Assembly: GCF_000373925.1 (NCBI RefSeq) | Contig: NZ_KB892731.1 | Coordinates: forward strand, 33,532-97,531 | Origin: Actinopolymorpha alba DSM 45243 | Lineage (GTDB): Bacteria; Actinomycetota; Actinomycetes; Propionibacteriales; Actinopolymorphaceae | Direction of reading: 5' to 3' | Length of the DNA stretch: 64,000 bases | In this document: piece by piece, positions 1 through 7,746 of the stretch | Position numbering within the stretch: position 1 is the stretch's first letter | Layout of the letters: every line of letters starts with the position of its first letter | Program-made: the position numbers and the translations under genes | The notes under the pieces: generated by a model | What the model saw: the letters and a program-made list of their open reading frames with translations, nothing else | Database searches by the model: none | What the model was told of the DNA's origin: nothing

Positions 1-489
1 CCCACCCAGGGTGGGGAGAAACCGCACATCGTCGTCACCATCACCGACGAGGATCTGGTCAACGGCACCGGACTCGGCCGGCTCCTGCGTACCGGCACCT
101 ACGTCTCCGCCCGCACCGTCCAGGAATGGGCGTGTGATGCCAAGGTCAGCTGGTTCGGCAACCGCGACGGCGAAGTCGCCCTCTCCGACGGCACCAGATT
201 CTTCACCGGCCGCCTCCGCAAAATGCTGGAGCTACGGGATCGCGGATGCGCTTTCCCCGGCTGCGACCGCCCACCCGCCTGGTGCCACGGCCACCACATC
301 AAATCCTGGCTCGACGGCGGACCGACCACGCTGGCCAACGGGACCCTGCTCTGCGGCTACCACCACAGGCTCATCCACCAAGGCAACTGGCAGATACGGA
401 TAGCCGAGGACGGCGTACCCGAGTTCATCCCACCCGAATGGATCGACCAACAACGCAACCCCATCCGCAACCACCGACTCCGAACCTGA
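1..489 (+). CDS. DUF222/HNH endonuclease family protein, 3' end (partial)
   Basis: The reading frame is open from the first base, so the N-terminus lies outside the window; 162 residues are visible. The C-terminal part carries a complete HNH nuclease core: a Cys pair in the stretch RGCAFPGCDRP, then CHGHHIKSW, then LCGYHHRLIH, which supply zinc-binding Cys and the catalytic His residues. This arrangement is the usual C-terminus of actinobacterial DUF222/13E12-repeat HNH proteins, multi-copy genes whose role is not established. The following gene starts 91 bp downstream on the same strand. Confidence 0.85.
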   Translation, partial: PTQGGEKPHIVVTITDEDLVNGTGLGRLLRTGTYVSARTVQEWACDAKVSWFGNRDGEVALSDGTRFFTGRLRKMLELRDRGCAFPGCDRPPAWCHGHHIKSWLDGGPTTLANGTLLCGYHHRLIHQGNWQIRIAEDGVPEFIPPEWIDQQRNPIRNHRLRT

Positions 490-580
490 CAGACCAGGAG
501 CAGCAGAGCACCACCCCCACACCCCACCAGTCAGCGGGCGTGGAGCGCGCCGGACAGGACGCGGGTACGATTCCAGCCCG

Positions 581-1915
581 ATGCGTCCCGACGATCCCAA
601 TCCTGACCCGGCCACCGGCAGCGCGCTGGCCCTACCCGCCCGCACGCTCGGGCTCCTCGGCCGGCACTGGGCACCACTGGCGTTCTGGTTTGTCGTCGGC
701 TACCTCGCACACGACCTGAGCCTGCGTGGATCGGCGTGGCTCGCTCATCGCAACCAGTGGCTCGGCTTCGCCGGACTCTCCGTCGGCGTACTCATCCAGC
801 TGACCACAACGATCATGATGCTCCACGCTCTCCGTCCCGGCCTCGTGCCATTCGGAGGGCGTTATCGCTCACGGGTGCTCTCGCCCACGGTCGTACCATC
901 GGATCAGCCGCGGCTCGTCGTACAGATCGCGGAGACGATCCTGCCGTTCCTGATCTTCTACGGCGCGTGGGGGTTGTTCACCGACGAGGTGCGCAGCTGG
1001 GGCGTCCACGTACTCAACCAGGGCTTCGGGGCCGGGATCGACATCGTCGACGTCTTCGGCAGCGTCACCGGCGTCCCCCTCGCGATCGCGGCCGGGTCCT
1101 GGCTGATTCGCGCGGTGTGCGAGCGCATCTACAACCTGCGCGGAGGCCGGACCCTCGGCGTGGTGGTCGCGTTGTTCGAGGCGAACTGGATGTTCTTCGG
1201 TGTCATCTCGGTGTCGGTGCTCTCCGCGGACGCCGTCGGCTGGGTCACCGGGCGGGTCGCGTGGGTCGAGTCCCGGGACGCGATCAGTGGCCTCCTCTCC
1301 ACGGTCGGCCACTATTTCCCCGGTGTCGAGTGGCTCACGCAGACCTGGGGTTGGCTGATTGGTCACTACTGGCCCGACATCAAGGACGGTCTCCTGCTCC
1401 CCCTGCTATGGCTCACCATCGCCGCGGTGGTGTTCGGCGAGGAGATGGACCGCGACGGGCGAGTGATCGCCGGGAGCCGGCTGGAGCGGGCTGGCACGTT
1501 GTTCCAACGCCTTCCCACCCGCATGCAGGCGGCGACCGAACTCTTCAGCCGCGGGTTCCGCGACAAGTGGACCCCCCTCGTCAACGGCCTTCGGCTGGTG
1601 CTGGGCGCGGGGCCAGTCTTCTACCTCACGTTCTGTCTCTGCTACGTCCTCATCGAGGTCGGCACCAACTGGGCGTTCATCGGCACGACCCAGCTACTCG
1701 GCGCCCATCCCTGGGACTGGTGGTTCCCCCGGCTGGCACCGATCGACTTCGTCCAGCAGGGTGTCCACGAGGTGCTGAAGGTCGCCCTGCTCGGCGCGGC
1801 GTACGAGGCCTGCATGGACCGGGCACGGCGCAGCCAGCGGCAGGAGGCCGAGTCGTGGGCAGTCCCGTCTGACGCCGGTCGCGCCGCCGGCCCCGTCAGC
1901 CTGGACCGGAGGTAG
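581..1915 (+). CDS. polytopic membrane protein of unknown function
   Basis: The 444-residue product has about seven hydrophobic segments (for example around residues 25-45, 60-80, 115-130, 205-220, 285-300 and 340-365), so it is an integral membrane protein. Polar loops separate them and the last 35 residues are charged (RARRSQRQEAES). I do not recognise a family, and no catalytic motif stands out. The ATG start lacks a strong Shine-Dalgarno sequence, but the hydrophobic N-terminal segment follows it closely. It converges on the minus-strand operon that ends at 1973. Confidence 0.7.
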   Translation: MRPDDPNPDPATGSALALPARTLGLLGRHWAPLAFWFVVGYLAHDLSLRGSAWLAHRNQWLGFAGLSVGVLIQLTTTIMMLHALRPGLVPFGGRYRSRVLSPTVVPSDQPRLVVQIAETILPFLIFYGAWGLFTDEVRSWGVHVLNQGFGAGIDIVDVFGSVTGVPLAIAAGSWLIRAVCERIYNLRGGRTLGVVVALFEANWMFFGVISVSVLSADAVGWVTGRVAWVESRDAISGLLSTVGHYFPGVEWLTQTWGWLIGHYWPDIKDGLLLPLLWLTIAAVVFGEEMDRDGRVIAGSRLERAGTLFQRLPTRMQAATELFSRGFRDKWTPLVNGLRLVLGAGPVFYLTFCLCYVLIEVGTNWAFIGTTQLLGAHPWDWWFPRLAPIDFVQQGVHEVLKVALLGAAYEACMDRARRSQRQEAESWAVPSDAGRAAGPVSLDRR

Positions 1916-1972
1916 CACCCACCGTCGCGGACGGCCAGAGTGGATGCCAGAGTGGATGGCCAGCGTGGATCG

Positions 1973-3025
1973 TCAGCGGTTGAACTCCAGGTAGCGAGGA
2001 GCCGCACCCCGCACCTGCACCTGTAGGCGGAGGCTCTTCACCGCGTCCTTCGGCACCAGGAACGCCGTCACGATCTTCTGGTTCTGTCCCGGCGCGATCG
2101 GCTTCTGTTCGTACTCCCCGGCCTTCTGGTAGCACCCGGTCGCCGGGTCGCCCACCGCCTCGAAGTCGGCCACGCTCGAGCGGGCGGCGTTCCACTGCCG
2201 GCCCCGGTCGTCGACGGCCTTGAACTGGCAATCGTAGATTCGCTTGCTTGCCCGCGCATCGGACGGCGTGACCGACAGCCCGACGTACACCACTGCGGTG
2301 TCCTTGGGGATACGCGCGTCCTTACGCTCTGGTCCGGGCACCATCACGATGAACTTCCACGTGCCGCCCGCATAGCTGCCGGTCGCGCCCTTCGCGACGA
2401 CGACGGCCTCGTGCATCAGCTCCGGTGAATCCTTGCGATCGAGCCAGTACTCGAGTCCGATCGTGCCGGGCAGCAGGACAAGGAGAGCCAGGACGTACGC
2501 CAGGGTCGAACGCCGCTTGGCGCCGCGGCGTACCCCCTGCCGGCGACGTGACGTCGGGGAGGCGGCGGGCCGGTCGGATCTCTCGGGGGGCACGGACGGC
2601 GGCCAGTGACCTGGCGGTGCCGCGTGAGACCCGGGTGGGTACGCCGCGTGGGGCGGAGACGGGTAGGCCCCTTGCGGTGAGGGCGAGTAGGTCCCTGGGG
2701 GCGCGGAAGAGTAGGGAGTCTGTTGGTGCGAAGGCGCGTACGCCGGCGGGCGCGCCGACTGCGGTGCTGTCCCACCCCAGCCGCCGGGCGCGGGCGCCGC
2801 GTCTGGTGGTGATCCGTACGGTCGTGCTCCCTGCGGAGGTGCTCCATAGGGACCGGGTGCCGCTGCCGTGCGTGGGGGTGGGCCACCCGACGGCGTACGC
2901 CAGGACCAGCCCGGCTGTCCGGGCTGAGCCGGTGGCCCGTCCGGCGGTCCGGGACTGGCGTCTGGCGGTCCGGGGTTCGCGTCCGGCGACCGGCGCGGAG
3001 AGTGCGGTGGTGGCGCGTCGTTCAT
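1973..3025 (-). CDS. Pro/Gly-rich membrane-anchored protein with extracytoplasmic domain
   Basis: The 350-residue product begins with about 160 residues dominated by Pro, Gly, Ala, Ser and Tyr (PPDASPGPPDGPPAQPGQPG type repeats). A basic patch (RRRQGVRRGAKRR) and one transmembrane helix (AYVLALLVLLPGTIGLEYWL) follow, then a roughly 150-residue domain probably outside the membrane. That domain has two Cys and a beta-rich look, resembling DUF4352-type immunoglobulin-like domains only loosely. It is the last gene of a three-gene operon (4576 to 1973) and starts 13 bp after the previous stop. The function is unknown; the shared topology of all three products suggests an envelope complex. Confidence 0.7.
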   Translation of the reverse strand: MNDAPPPHSPRRSPDANPGPPDASPGPPDGPPAQPGQPGWSWRTPSGGPPPRTAAAPGPYGAPPQGARPYGSPPDAAPAPGGWGGTAPQSARPPAYAPSHQQTPYSSAPPGTYSPSPQGAYPSPPHAAYPPGSHAAPPGHWPPSVPPERSDRPAASPTSRRRQGVRRGAKRRSTLAYVLALLVLLPGTIGLEYWLDRKDSPELMHEAVVVAKGATGSYAGGTWKFIVMVPGPERKDARIPKDTAVVYVGLSVTPSDARASKRIYDCQFKAVDDRGRQWNAARSSVADFEAVGDPATGCYQKAGEYEQKPIAPGQNQKIVTAFLVPKDAVKSLRLQVQVRGAAPRYLEFNR

Positions 3026-3038
3026 CTGGCGTACCCAC

Positions 3039-3623
3039 TCATCTGCCGTACCCGACCGAGGTCAGCTCGATCTGTGGGGCGGCACTCCTGATCAGTCGCC
3101 GCGCCGTTGCGGCGTCGAGTCCGAGATCGACCACGGCCTGCGGGGCGAGCCGGGTGTCGAGTCCGGAGATCCGGAACACCGCGCCCGCGAGCTGGTCTGG
3201 CGGTAGCTCGAAGACGATCTGGCCACGGCGAGGAATTCCGGGCTCGGTGTTGTAGTCCTCGGTGAGGCGGTTCGTGGTGCTCGGGCGTTCGGACACCAGG
3301 TAGATGGTGCCGTCGGGGGTCCGCAGCTCGGCCGAGTCGTACGTCGCGACCTTCCAGTTGCCAGTCAGCGTCGCCGTCAGCACGAGCCAGATGCCGTCAG
3401 TCGTCAGCGGAGGTCCCGGGCTGAACCCGCCCTCGGCGAGCTTGCGGGTCACCTGGACCTTTTCGACGGTGATGGCGAAGCCGCCGGTGTCGACGTCCTC
3501 GCCGACCTTGCCCTCGGTGGCGATCGGCGCGAGCCGCCGGTCGGGGTCGGGGATCTGGCGGTTCGCCACGACGACGGCGATGAGCAGCAGCGCACTGAGC
3601 GCAGCAGCTCCAACCCGTCTCAT
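3039..3623 (-). CDS. membrane-anchored/secreted protein, DUF4352-like
   Basis: I place the start at the ATG at 3623. It gives an N-terminal signal or anchor helix (MRRVGAAALSALLLIAVVVA) directly, whereas longer versions read through the upstream repeats and give low-complexity sequence. The product is 194 residues. After the helix comes a Pro/Asp-rich linker, then a beta-rich domain with the pattern GGFAITVEKVQ, GIWLVLTATLTG, YDSAELRTPDG and PRRGQIVFELP, typical of DUF4352-like extracytoplasmic domains (inference by pattern). The ATG overlaps the stop of the preceding 27-codon mini-ORF as ATGA, and a GAGGA Shine-Dalgarno lies 7 bases upstream inside the repeat. Confidence 0.75.
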   Translation of the reverse strand: MRRVGAAALSALLLIAVVVANRQIPDPDRRLAPIATEGKVGEDVDTGGFAITVEKVQVTRKLAEGGFSPGPPLTTDGIWLVLTATLTGNWKVATYDSAELRTPDGTIYLVSERPSTTNRLTEDYNTEPGIPRRGQIVFELPPDQLAGAVFRISGLDTRLAPQAVVDLGLDAATARRLIRSAAPQIELTSVGYGR

Positions 3624-3703
3624 GCGCGTCCTCGCTCCGCTGCGGGCGCGCATGAGGCACTCAAGCCGCTGTCCTGAATGATTCGCTCGCTCCGCTCGCT
3701 CAT
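3620..3703 (-). CDS. 27-codon mini-ORF (third copy of tandem unit)
   Basis: The peptide starts MSERSERIIQ and ends CAPAAERGRA. Its TGA stop overlaps the ATG of the 3623 gene (ATGA), which suggests translational coupling. A GAGGA Shine-Dalgarno in the preceding unit serves its start. It is too short to recognise by homology, and translation is an inference. Confidence 0.45.
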   Translation of the reverse strand: MSERSERIIQDSGLSASCAPAAERGRA

Positions 3704-3860
3704 GCGCGTCCTCGCTCCGCTGCGGGCGCGCATGAGGCACTCAAGCCGCTGTCCTGAATGATTCGCTCGCTCCGCTCGCTCATGCGCGTCCTCGCTCCGC
3801 TGCGGGCGCGCATGAGGCACTCAAGCCGCTGTCCTGAATGATTCGCTCGCTCCGCTCGCT
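3621..3860 (-). repeat. three perfect 80-bp direct repeats between two operon genes
   Basis: Units 3621-3700, 3701-3780 and 3781-3860 are identical at all 80 positions, with no spacer. On the minus strand each unit contains an 8-bp inverted repeat, CATGCGCG / CGCGCATG. Its right arm includes the start codon of the next reading frame, and its 18-base loop contains the GAGGA ribosome-binding sequence. A diverged single copy lies at 43581-43664. The perfect identity indicates a recent tandem amplification. Confidence 0.9.
3700..3783 (-). CDS. 27-codon mini-ORF (second copy of tandem unit)
   Basis: Identical to its neighbours at every base. The stop overlaps the next mini-ORF start as ATGA, and the start overlaps the previous mini-ORF stop in the same way. 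The 80-base period equals 84 coding bases minus the 4-base overlap, so the repeat length itself preserves the coupling. Confidence 0.45.
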   Translation of the reverse strand: MSERSERIIQDSGLSASCAPAAERGRA

Positions 3861-3863
3861 CAT
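3780..3863 (-). CDS. 27-codon mini-ORF (first copy of tandem unit)
   Basis: The first unit of the array. Its ATG overlaps the TGA of the upstream membrane-protein gene (ATGA at 3860-3863), so the chain gene, mini-ORF, mini-ORF, mini-ORF, gene is linked by four successive ATGA junctions. Confidence 0.45.
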   Translation of the reverse strand: MSERSERIIQDSGLSASCAPAAERGRA

Positions 3864-4576
3864 GGGCGTCCCTTCGTGACCGGCAACCTGACCCGGGCGA
3901 CAACGGTGTCGTCGAGGGTACGGCGCCATTGGAGCCTCTCGTCGAAGAAGCCCGGCGCCTGCTGCCAGCCGTAAACCCCGACCTCCACCTCAGCGGGCCG
4001 CGGCTGCGACTTGGGCAGCTTGTAGACCACGAGGACCCGGCGCGGGAGGCCGGGATGGAGCTGGGCGAATGAGAGGTCCGCCGCGAGGACGGCGCCGGCC
4101 CGCATCGGGATCGACTTCCTGTCCGCGGCGTCGATCGTGAAGCCGTTCGGGAGGCGTACGACGTAACCGTCCTGGACCTCCGAGGCGAAGCGGGTGCTCT
4201 CCGGCGCGGTCAGCTTCAGGTCGGCCTCGACGACGAGGTAGCGGCCGGCCTCGGCGTAGCTCGTGTCGTTGGTTGGGTCCTTGTCGGCCGTCCATGCCCG
4301 TCTGGCGGTGACCTCGAAGCGGCCGTTGTCGATCGGCTCACCGACCGGGACCAAAGGTGGCGGTGGTGTCGGCGCGGCGCGAAGGCCACCCGCACGCTCT
4401 ATGAGGACGAGCGCCGCACCCAGCACCACCAGGACCAGTCCGATCGCCAGCGCGTACACACCGAGCCGGCGACGCCGGGCCGGCGGCGCGATGCGGCCCG
4501 GTGCGGCGGGCGAGCTGACCGGTGGGCTGGCCGGTGGGCTGGCCGGCGGGCTGGCCGGCGGGCTGGAAAAGGACAC
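3860..4576 (-). CDS. membrane-anchored protein with ASPP-repeat N-terminus
   Basis: The 238-residue product starts at GTG 4576. The N-terminus holds repeated ASPP units encoded by a 12-bp DNA repeat (about 4520-4565). A basic cluster (PPARRRRLG) and one transmembrane helix (VYALAIGLVLVVLGAALVLI) follow, then a domain of about 165 residues probably outside the cell. Segments such as RYLVVEADLKLT and GYVVRLPNGF suggest a beta-sandwich like those of the two downstream products. It is the first gene of the operon. The TGA stop overlaps the first mini-ORF start (ATGA). Function unknown. Confidence 0.7.
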   Translation of the reverse strand: MSFSSPPASPPASPPASPPVSSPAAPGRIAPPARRRRLGVYALAIGLVLVVLGAALVLIERAGGLRAAPTPPPPLVPVGEPIDNGRFEVTARRAWTADKDPTNDTSYAEAGRYLVVEADLKLTAPESTRFASEVQDGYVVRLPNGFTIDAADRKSIPMRAGAVLAADLSFAQLHPGLPRRVLVVYKLPKSQPRPAEVEVGVYGWQQAPGFFDERLQWRRTLDDTVVARVRLPVTKGRP

Positions 4577-4640
4577 GGCCAGGCATCCTACGAGAGAACC
4601 CCGACGGGCCGCCCCGGCCGGGAACGCACGGTCGGGACTA

Positions 4641-4740
4641 CGCCCGCCGTCGCCTACCTACGCCCGCCGTCGCCTACCTACGCCCGCCGTCGCCTACCTA
4701 CGCCCGCCGTCGCCTACCTACGCCCGCCGTCGCCTACCTA
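4641..4740. repeat. 20-bp minisatellite, five perfect copies
   Basis: The unit CGCCCGCCGTCGCCTACCTA is repeated five times without interruption in the gap between the methyltransferase stop at 4754 and the membrane-protein start at 4576. The preceding bases ACTA and following CGCCGGCCGG continue the pattern weakly. No spacers are present, so it is not a CRISPR array. Confidence 0.9.
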
Positions 4741-4753
4741 CGCCGGCCGGTCC

Positions 4754-5659
4754 CTACTTCCGCCAGTACGCGCCCCACCCGTCGATCGACTCGATGTGTT
4801 CGGCGATCCGGTGGGCGACGCGGTAGTCCTCGACCGCTCGCCGGCACCCTTCGAGGGCGCCGTAGTCGTCGATGATGCAGAACCCGCCGGGCGACAGCTT
4901 GGGGTAGAGGGCGTCGAGCGCCTCGATCGTGCTGGAGTACATATCGCCGTCGAGCCGCAGGATGGCGAGCCGCTCGATGGGCGCGGACGGAAGCGTGTCC
5001 CGGAACCATCCCGGCAGGAACTTCACCTGGTCGTCCAGGAGGCCGTAGCGGCGGAAGTTCTGGCGTACCTCCTCCTGCGACACCGCGAGCGCGCCGAAGG
5101 TGTGGTGGCGGTCGCCCGCGTCGGCGGGGTATTTCTCCGGCTCGGGTTCGGGCAGGCCGCTGAACGAGTCGGCGAGCCACACGGCGCGGTCCGTGACACC
5201 GTGGGCGGCCAGGATGCCGCGCATCAGGATCGCCACGCCGCCACGCCACACGCCCGTCTCGATGAAGTCGCCCGGAACGCCGTCGCGCAGGACGCGTTCG
5301 ACGCATTCGTGGAGGTTGTCGAGGCGTTGGGTGCCGACCATCGTGTGCGCGAGCCTCGGCCAGTCACGACCGATCGCACGGACGTCGGGCCTCGGCAGCT
5401 TCACCAGGGAGAGATCGCGACGCTTCAACAGCCGCTGGATCAGACGGACGCTCCGCCGTTGCGCCATCACCACCCCGCCGTCCGCCCCGTCCCACAGGGA
5501 GAACGTCAGAGCCTGCTTCAGTAACTCGATGTACCGCTCCGTGACAAGTCCGGTATCCGGCCCCCACGGGCTTCGCCCGCCGGGCCCACCCTCCGCCGTC
5601 GCGCCTTGCCGTGCCGTCCCGGTCACGGCCAGATCCGTCGTATCCACCTTTCCCCCCAT
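4754..5659 (-). CDS. TylF/MycF-family O-methyltransferase
   Basis: About 301 residues. The class I SAM-binding region reads VPGDFIETGVWRGGVAILMRG (residues about 128-148). Conserved TylF-family segments follow: VWLADSFSGLP, then LAILRLDGDMYSSTIEALDALYPKLSPGG and IIDDYG, where the acidic residues bind a divalent metal in macrocin O-methyltransferase relatives. Such enzymes methylate sugar hydroxyls in antibiotics or surface glycans; the acceptor here is unknown. The start is uncertain: ATG 5659 has almost no spacing from its AAAGG, while GTG 5647 follows a run of G residues with better spacing. The reading frame stays open far upstream but antisense to the next gene, so longer starts are rejected. 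Confidence 0.85.
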   Translation of the reverse strand: MGGKVDTTDLAVTGTARQGATAEGGPGGRSPWGPDTGLVTERYIELLKQALTFSLWDGADGGVVMAQRRSVRLIQRLLKRRDLSLVKLPRPDVRAIGRDWPRLAHTMVGTQRLDNLHECVERVLRDGVPGDFIETGVWRGGVAILMRGILAAHGVTDRAVWLADSFSGLPEPEPEKYPADAGDRHHTFGALAVSQEEVRQNFRRYGLLDDQVKFLPGWFRDTLPSAPIERLAILRLDGDMYSSTIEALDALYPKLSPGGFCIIDDYGALEGCRRAVEDYRVAHRIAEHIESIDGWGAYWRK

Positions 5660-5812
5660 CCTTTCGACTCTGCTTTCCCCGGGATTCGGCTGACCAAATC
5701 CTGGACGCCGGCGCTGGTGTCGTACGGCCGACCGATCCAGCGCCGACGCACGTGCCCACGAGCCGTGGCGGAAGTCACGAACGCCGGCGCGAAGTCGGGA
5801 GAAGATGGGGTC

Positions 5813-6214
5813 GTGCGCGGACAGGACATCGCCCGGGGCGTCGCCAACCTCGTCAACCTCAGCACCCCGCTCGGCCTCGTGATCGCGGGCCTGGGACGAG
5901 CCCGCTTCTCCCGCGGGCCGCGCGGGCTTCTCCTCGGAACGTCGTACCGCCTGGCGCTTCCTCCCGCGGTGGCGTTCACGGTGGGCAACGTGATCCTGAC
6001 CCGGCACACCCGGGACGAGTTGCTCAGCCGCCCCCGCCTGCTCGCGCATGAGGAACGCCACACCTGGCAGTACGTCGTCTGCCTGGGACTGCCGCTGATC
6101 CCGCTCTATCTGGCCGCGTGCGGCTGGTCCTATCTGCAGAGCGGCGACTTCGCCAGCCACAACGTGTTCGAACGTACCGCCGGTCTCGCCGACGGCGGCT
6201 ATCCCGAAGGATGA
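5813..6214 (+). CDS. small membrane protein with HEERH motif
   Basis: The 133-residue product from GTG 5813 has hydrophobic segments around residues 10-25, 40-60 and 80-100. Between the last two lies LLAHEERHTWQY, which contains the HExxH pattern of zinc metallopeptidases, followed by a hydrophobic helix and a later conserved-looking HNVFERTAG. Whether it is a peptidase is not shown; HExxH can occur by chance, though its location at a membrane helix border is typical of small embedded metallopeptidase-like families. It ends 84 bp before the GT20 gene on the same strand. Confidence 0.6.
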   Translation: MRGQDIARGVANLVNLSTPLGLVIAGLGRARFSRGPRGLLLGTSYRLALPPAVAFTVGNVILTRHTRDELLSRPRLLAHEERHTWQYVVCLGLPLIPLYLAACGWSYLQSGDFASHNVFERTAGLADGGYPEG

Positions 6215-6297
6215 CCGTGACATGGGAGGTGCGGCCGCGACATGAGAGTCGCGCGAGAAAGGGCTTAGGCTCTGTCGCCATGGCGAGCCAAGGAAAG

Positions 6298-7746
6298 ATG
6301 AGCGTGCTGCTCGCCTCCAATCGGGGGCCGGTGTCGTTCACGCTCGGCGACGACGGTTCGCTGCGCGCCCGCGGCGGCGCTGGCGGACTCGCCGCCGCGC
6401 TCGCGGCGATCCCGCGCCAGGCCGACACCTTGTGGGTCAGCGCGGCGTTGTCAGACGTCGACCGGATAGCCGCGCGGGCGGCGCCCCACGGGCGGCTCGA
6501 TCTGGCGGGGTACGACAGCGGGACGGTTCCGGTGCGGCTGCTCGACATCGAGCCGCTGACCTTCAACCGCGCCTACAACGGGATCGCCAACTCCACCTTG
6601 TGGTTCGTTCACCACATGTTGTTCGACACCGCCAACTCCCCGATCTTCGACAGCCGCTTCCGCCGTGAGTGGGCGTCGTACGCCGACTACAACCGCGCGT
6701 TCGCCGACGCGCTCGCGGAGGAGGCGGCGCCGGGCGCCCGGGTCTTCATCCAGGACTACCACCTGAGCCTCACGCCCCAGCTGCTGCGGGAGCTGCGGCC
6801 CGACCTCGCCATCGGCCACTTCTCGCACACGCCGTGGGCACCGCCGGACTACTTCCGCCTCCTTCCCGACGACGTGGCGGTCGGCCTGCTCGAGGGCCTG
6901 CTCGCCGCGGATCACGCGGGGTTCCTCACCGAGCGGTGGGCGCAGGCGTTCATCGCCTGTTGCGAGACGGTGCTGGGGGCGCGCGTCGATCCGGTGTCCC
7001 GCACCGTGGAGTACGCCGGACGCCGGACGCGGATCGGTGTCCATCCGCTCGGGGTCGAGCCCGAAAGCTTCCGAGCCCGCGCTCACCAGGCCGACGTCGC
7101 GACCCGGATGGCGGGGCTTCGCAGCCTGGTCGGCGGGCGGCGGCTGATCATCCGCGTCGATCGGGCCGAGCTCAGCAAGAACATCGTGCGGGGCCTGCTC
7201 GCCTACCGCGACCTGCTGCGCCGGCGACCGGAGTGGCAGGGCCGGGTGGTCCACGTCGCGCTCGCCTATCCGAGCCGGCACGACCTGCCGGAATACCGCG
7301 AGTACGCCGCCTCGGTGCAGCGCACCGCGAAGGAGATCATCGACGAGTTCGGCAGCCCTGACTGGGAGCCGCTCGTCCTCGCCGTCGACGACGACTACGC
7401 CCGATCCCTGGCGGCCTACCGGATGGCGCACGTGGCCCTGGTCAACCCGATCAGGGATGGCATGAACCTCGTCGCCAAGGAGATCCCGGTGGTCTCCGAC
7501 AACGGCTGCGCGGTGGTCCTGTCCCGCGAGGCCGGCGCCGCGACCGAGTTGGGCGACGCCGCGCTGCTGATCAATCCGTACGACATCGAGGCGACCTCCG
7601 ACGCCCTGCACGCCGCGCTCTCCATGAGTGGAGAGGAACGCCGGGCACGCACCGCCCGGATGGCCGCCGCGGCGGTCGCACAACCACCCGAGCGCTGGCT
7701 CACCGAACAACTCAGCGCCCTCGAAACCGCGTCGAACCATCCCTGA
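6298..7746 (+). CDS. GT20-family glycosyltransferase (trehalose-6-phosphate synthase-like, atypical)
   Basis: About 482 residues. The GT20 fold is visible from NRGPVSF (residue about 8), through QDYHLSLTPQLLRELRP (about 151), RVDRAELSKNIVRG (about 285) and [13 protein letters not shown] (about 383). Canonical OtsA has NRLP/NRIA and DRLDYTKG at the first and third positions; here NRGP and DRAELSKN replace them, keeping the Arg and Lys that contact phosphate. This pattern recalls the VldE/ValL-like and glucosylglycerol-phosphate-synthase-like branches. A second, canonical OtsA lies at 33567. The ATG at 6298 follows AAGGA at good spacing; ATG 6280 is the alternative. It may use a different acceptor than glucose-6-phosphate (inference). 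Confidence 0.85.
   Translation: MSVLLASNRGPVSFTLGDDGSLRARGGAGGLAAALAAIPRQADTLWVSAALSDVDRIAARAAPHGRLDLAGYDSGTVPVRLLDIEPLTFNRAYNGIANSTLWFVHHMLFDTANSPIFDSRFRREWASYADYNRAFADALAEEAAPGARVFIQDYHLSLTPQLLRELRPDLAIGHFSHTPWAPPDYFRLLPDDVAVGLLEGLLAADHAGFLTERWAQAFIACCETVLGARVDPVSRTVEYAGRRTRIGVHPLGVEPESFRARAHQADVATRMAGLRSLVGGRRLIIRVDRAELSKNIVRGLLAYRDLLRRRPEWQGRVVHVALAYPSRHDLPEYREYAASVQRTAKEIIDEFGSPDWEPLVLAVDDDYARSLAAYRMAHVALVNPIRDGMNLVAKEIPVVSDNGCAVVLSREAGAATELGDAALLINPYDIEATSDALHAALSMSGEERRARTARMAAAAVAQPPERWLTEQLSALETASNHP

Noticed and set aside
3620-3863. CRISPR-like array
   Set aside because: The 80-bp units are identical with no unique spacers and are coding-compatible; no cas genes are near.
4641-4740. 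CRISPR-like or riboswitch-like array
   Set aside because: 20-bp units directly adjoin without spacers and show no stem-loop; better called a minisatellite.
4754-6223. 489-codon version of the TylF-like methyltransferase
   Set aside because: Sequence upstream of about 5659 overlaps the divergent small membrane-protein gene and is not methyltransferase-like.
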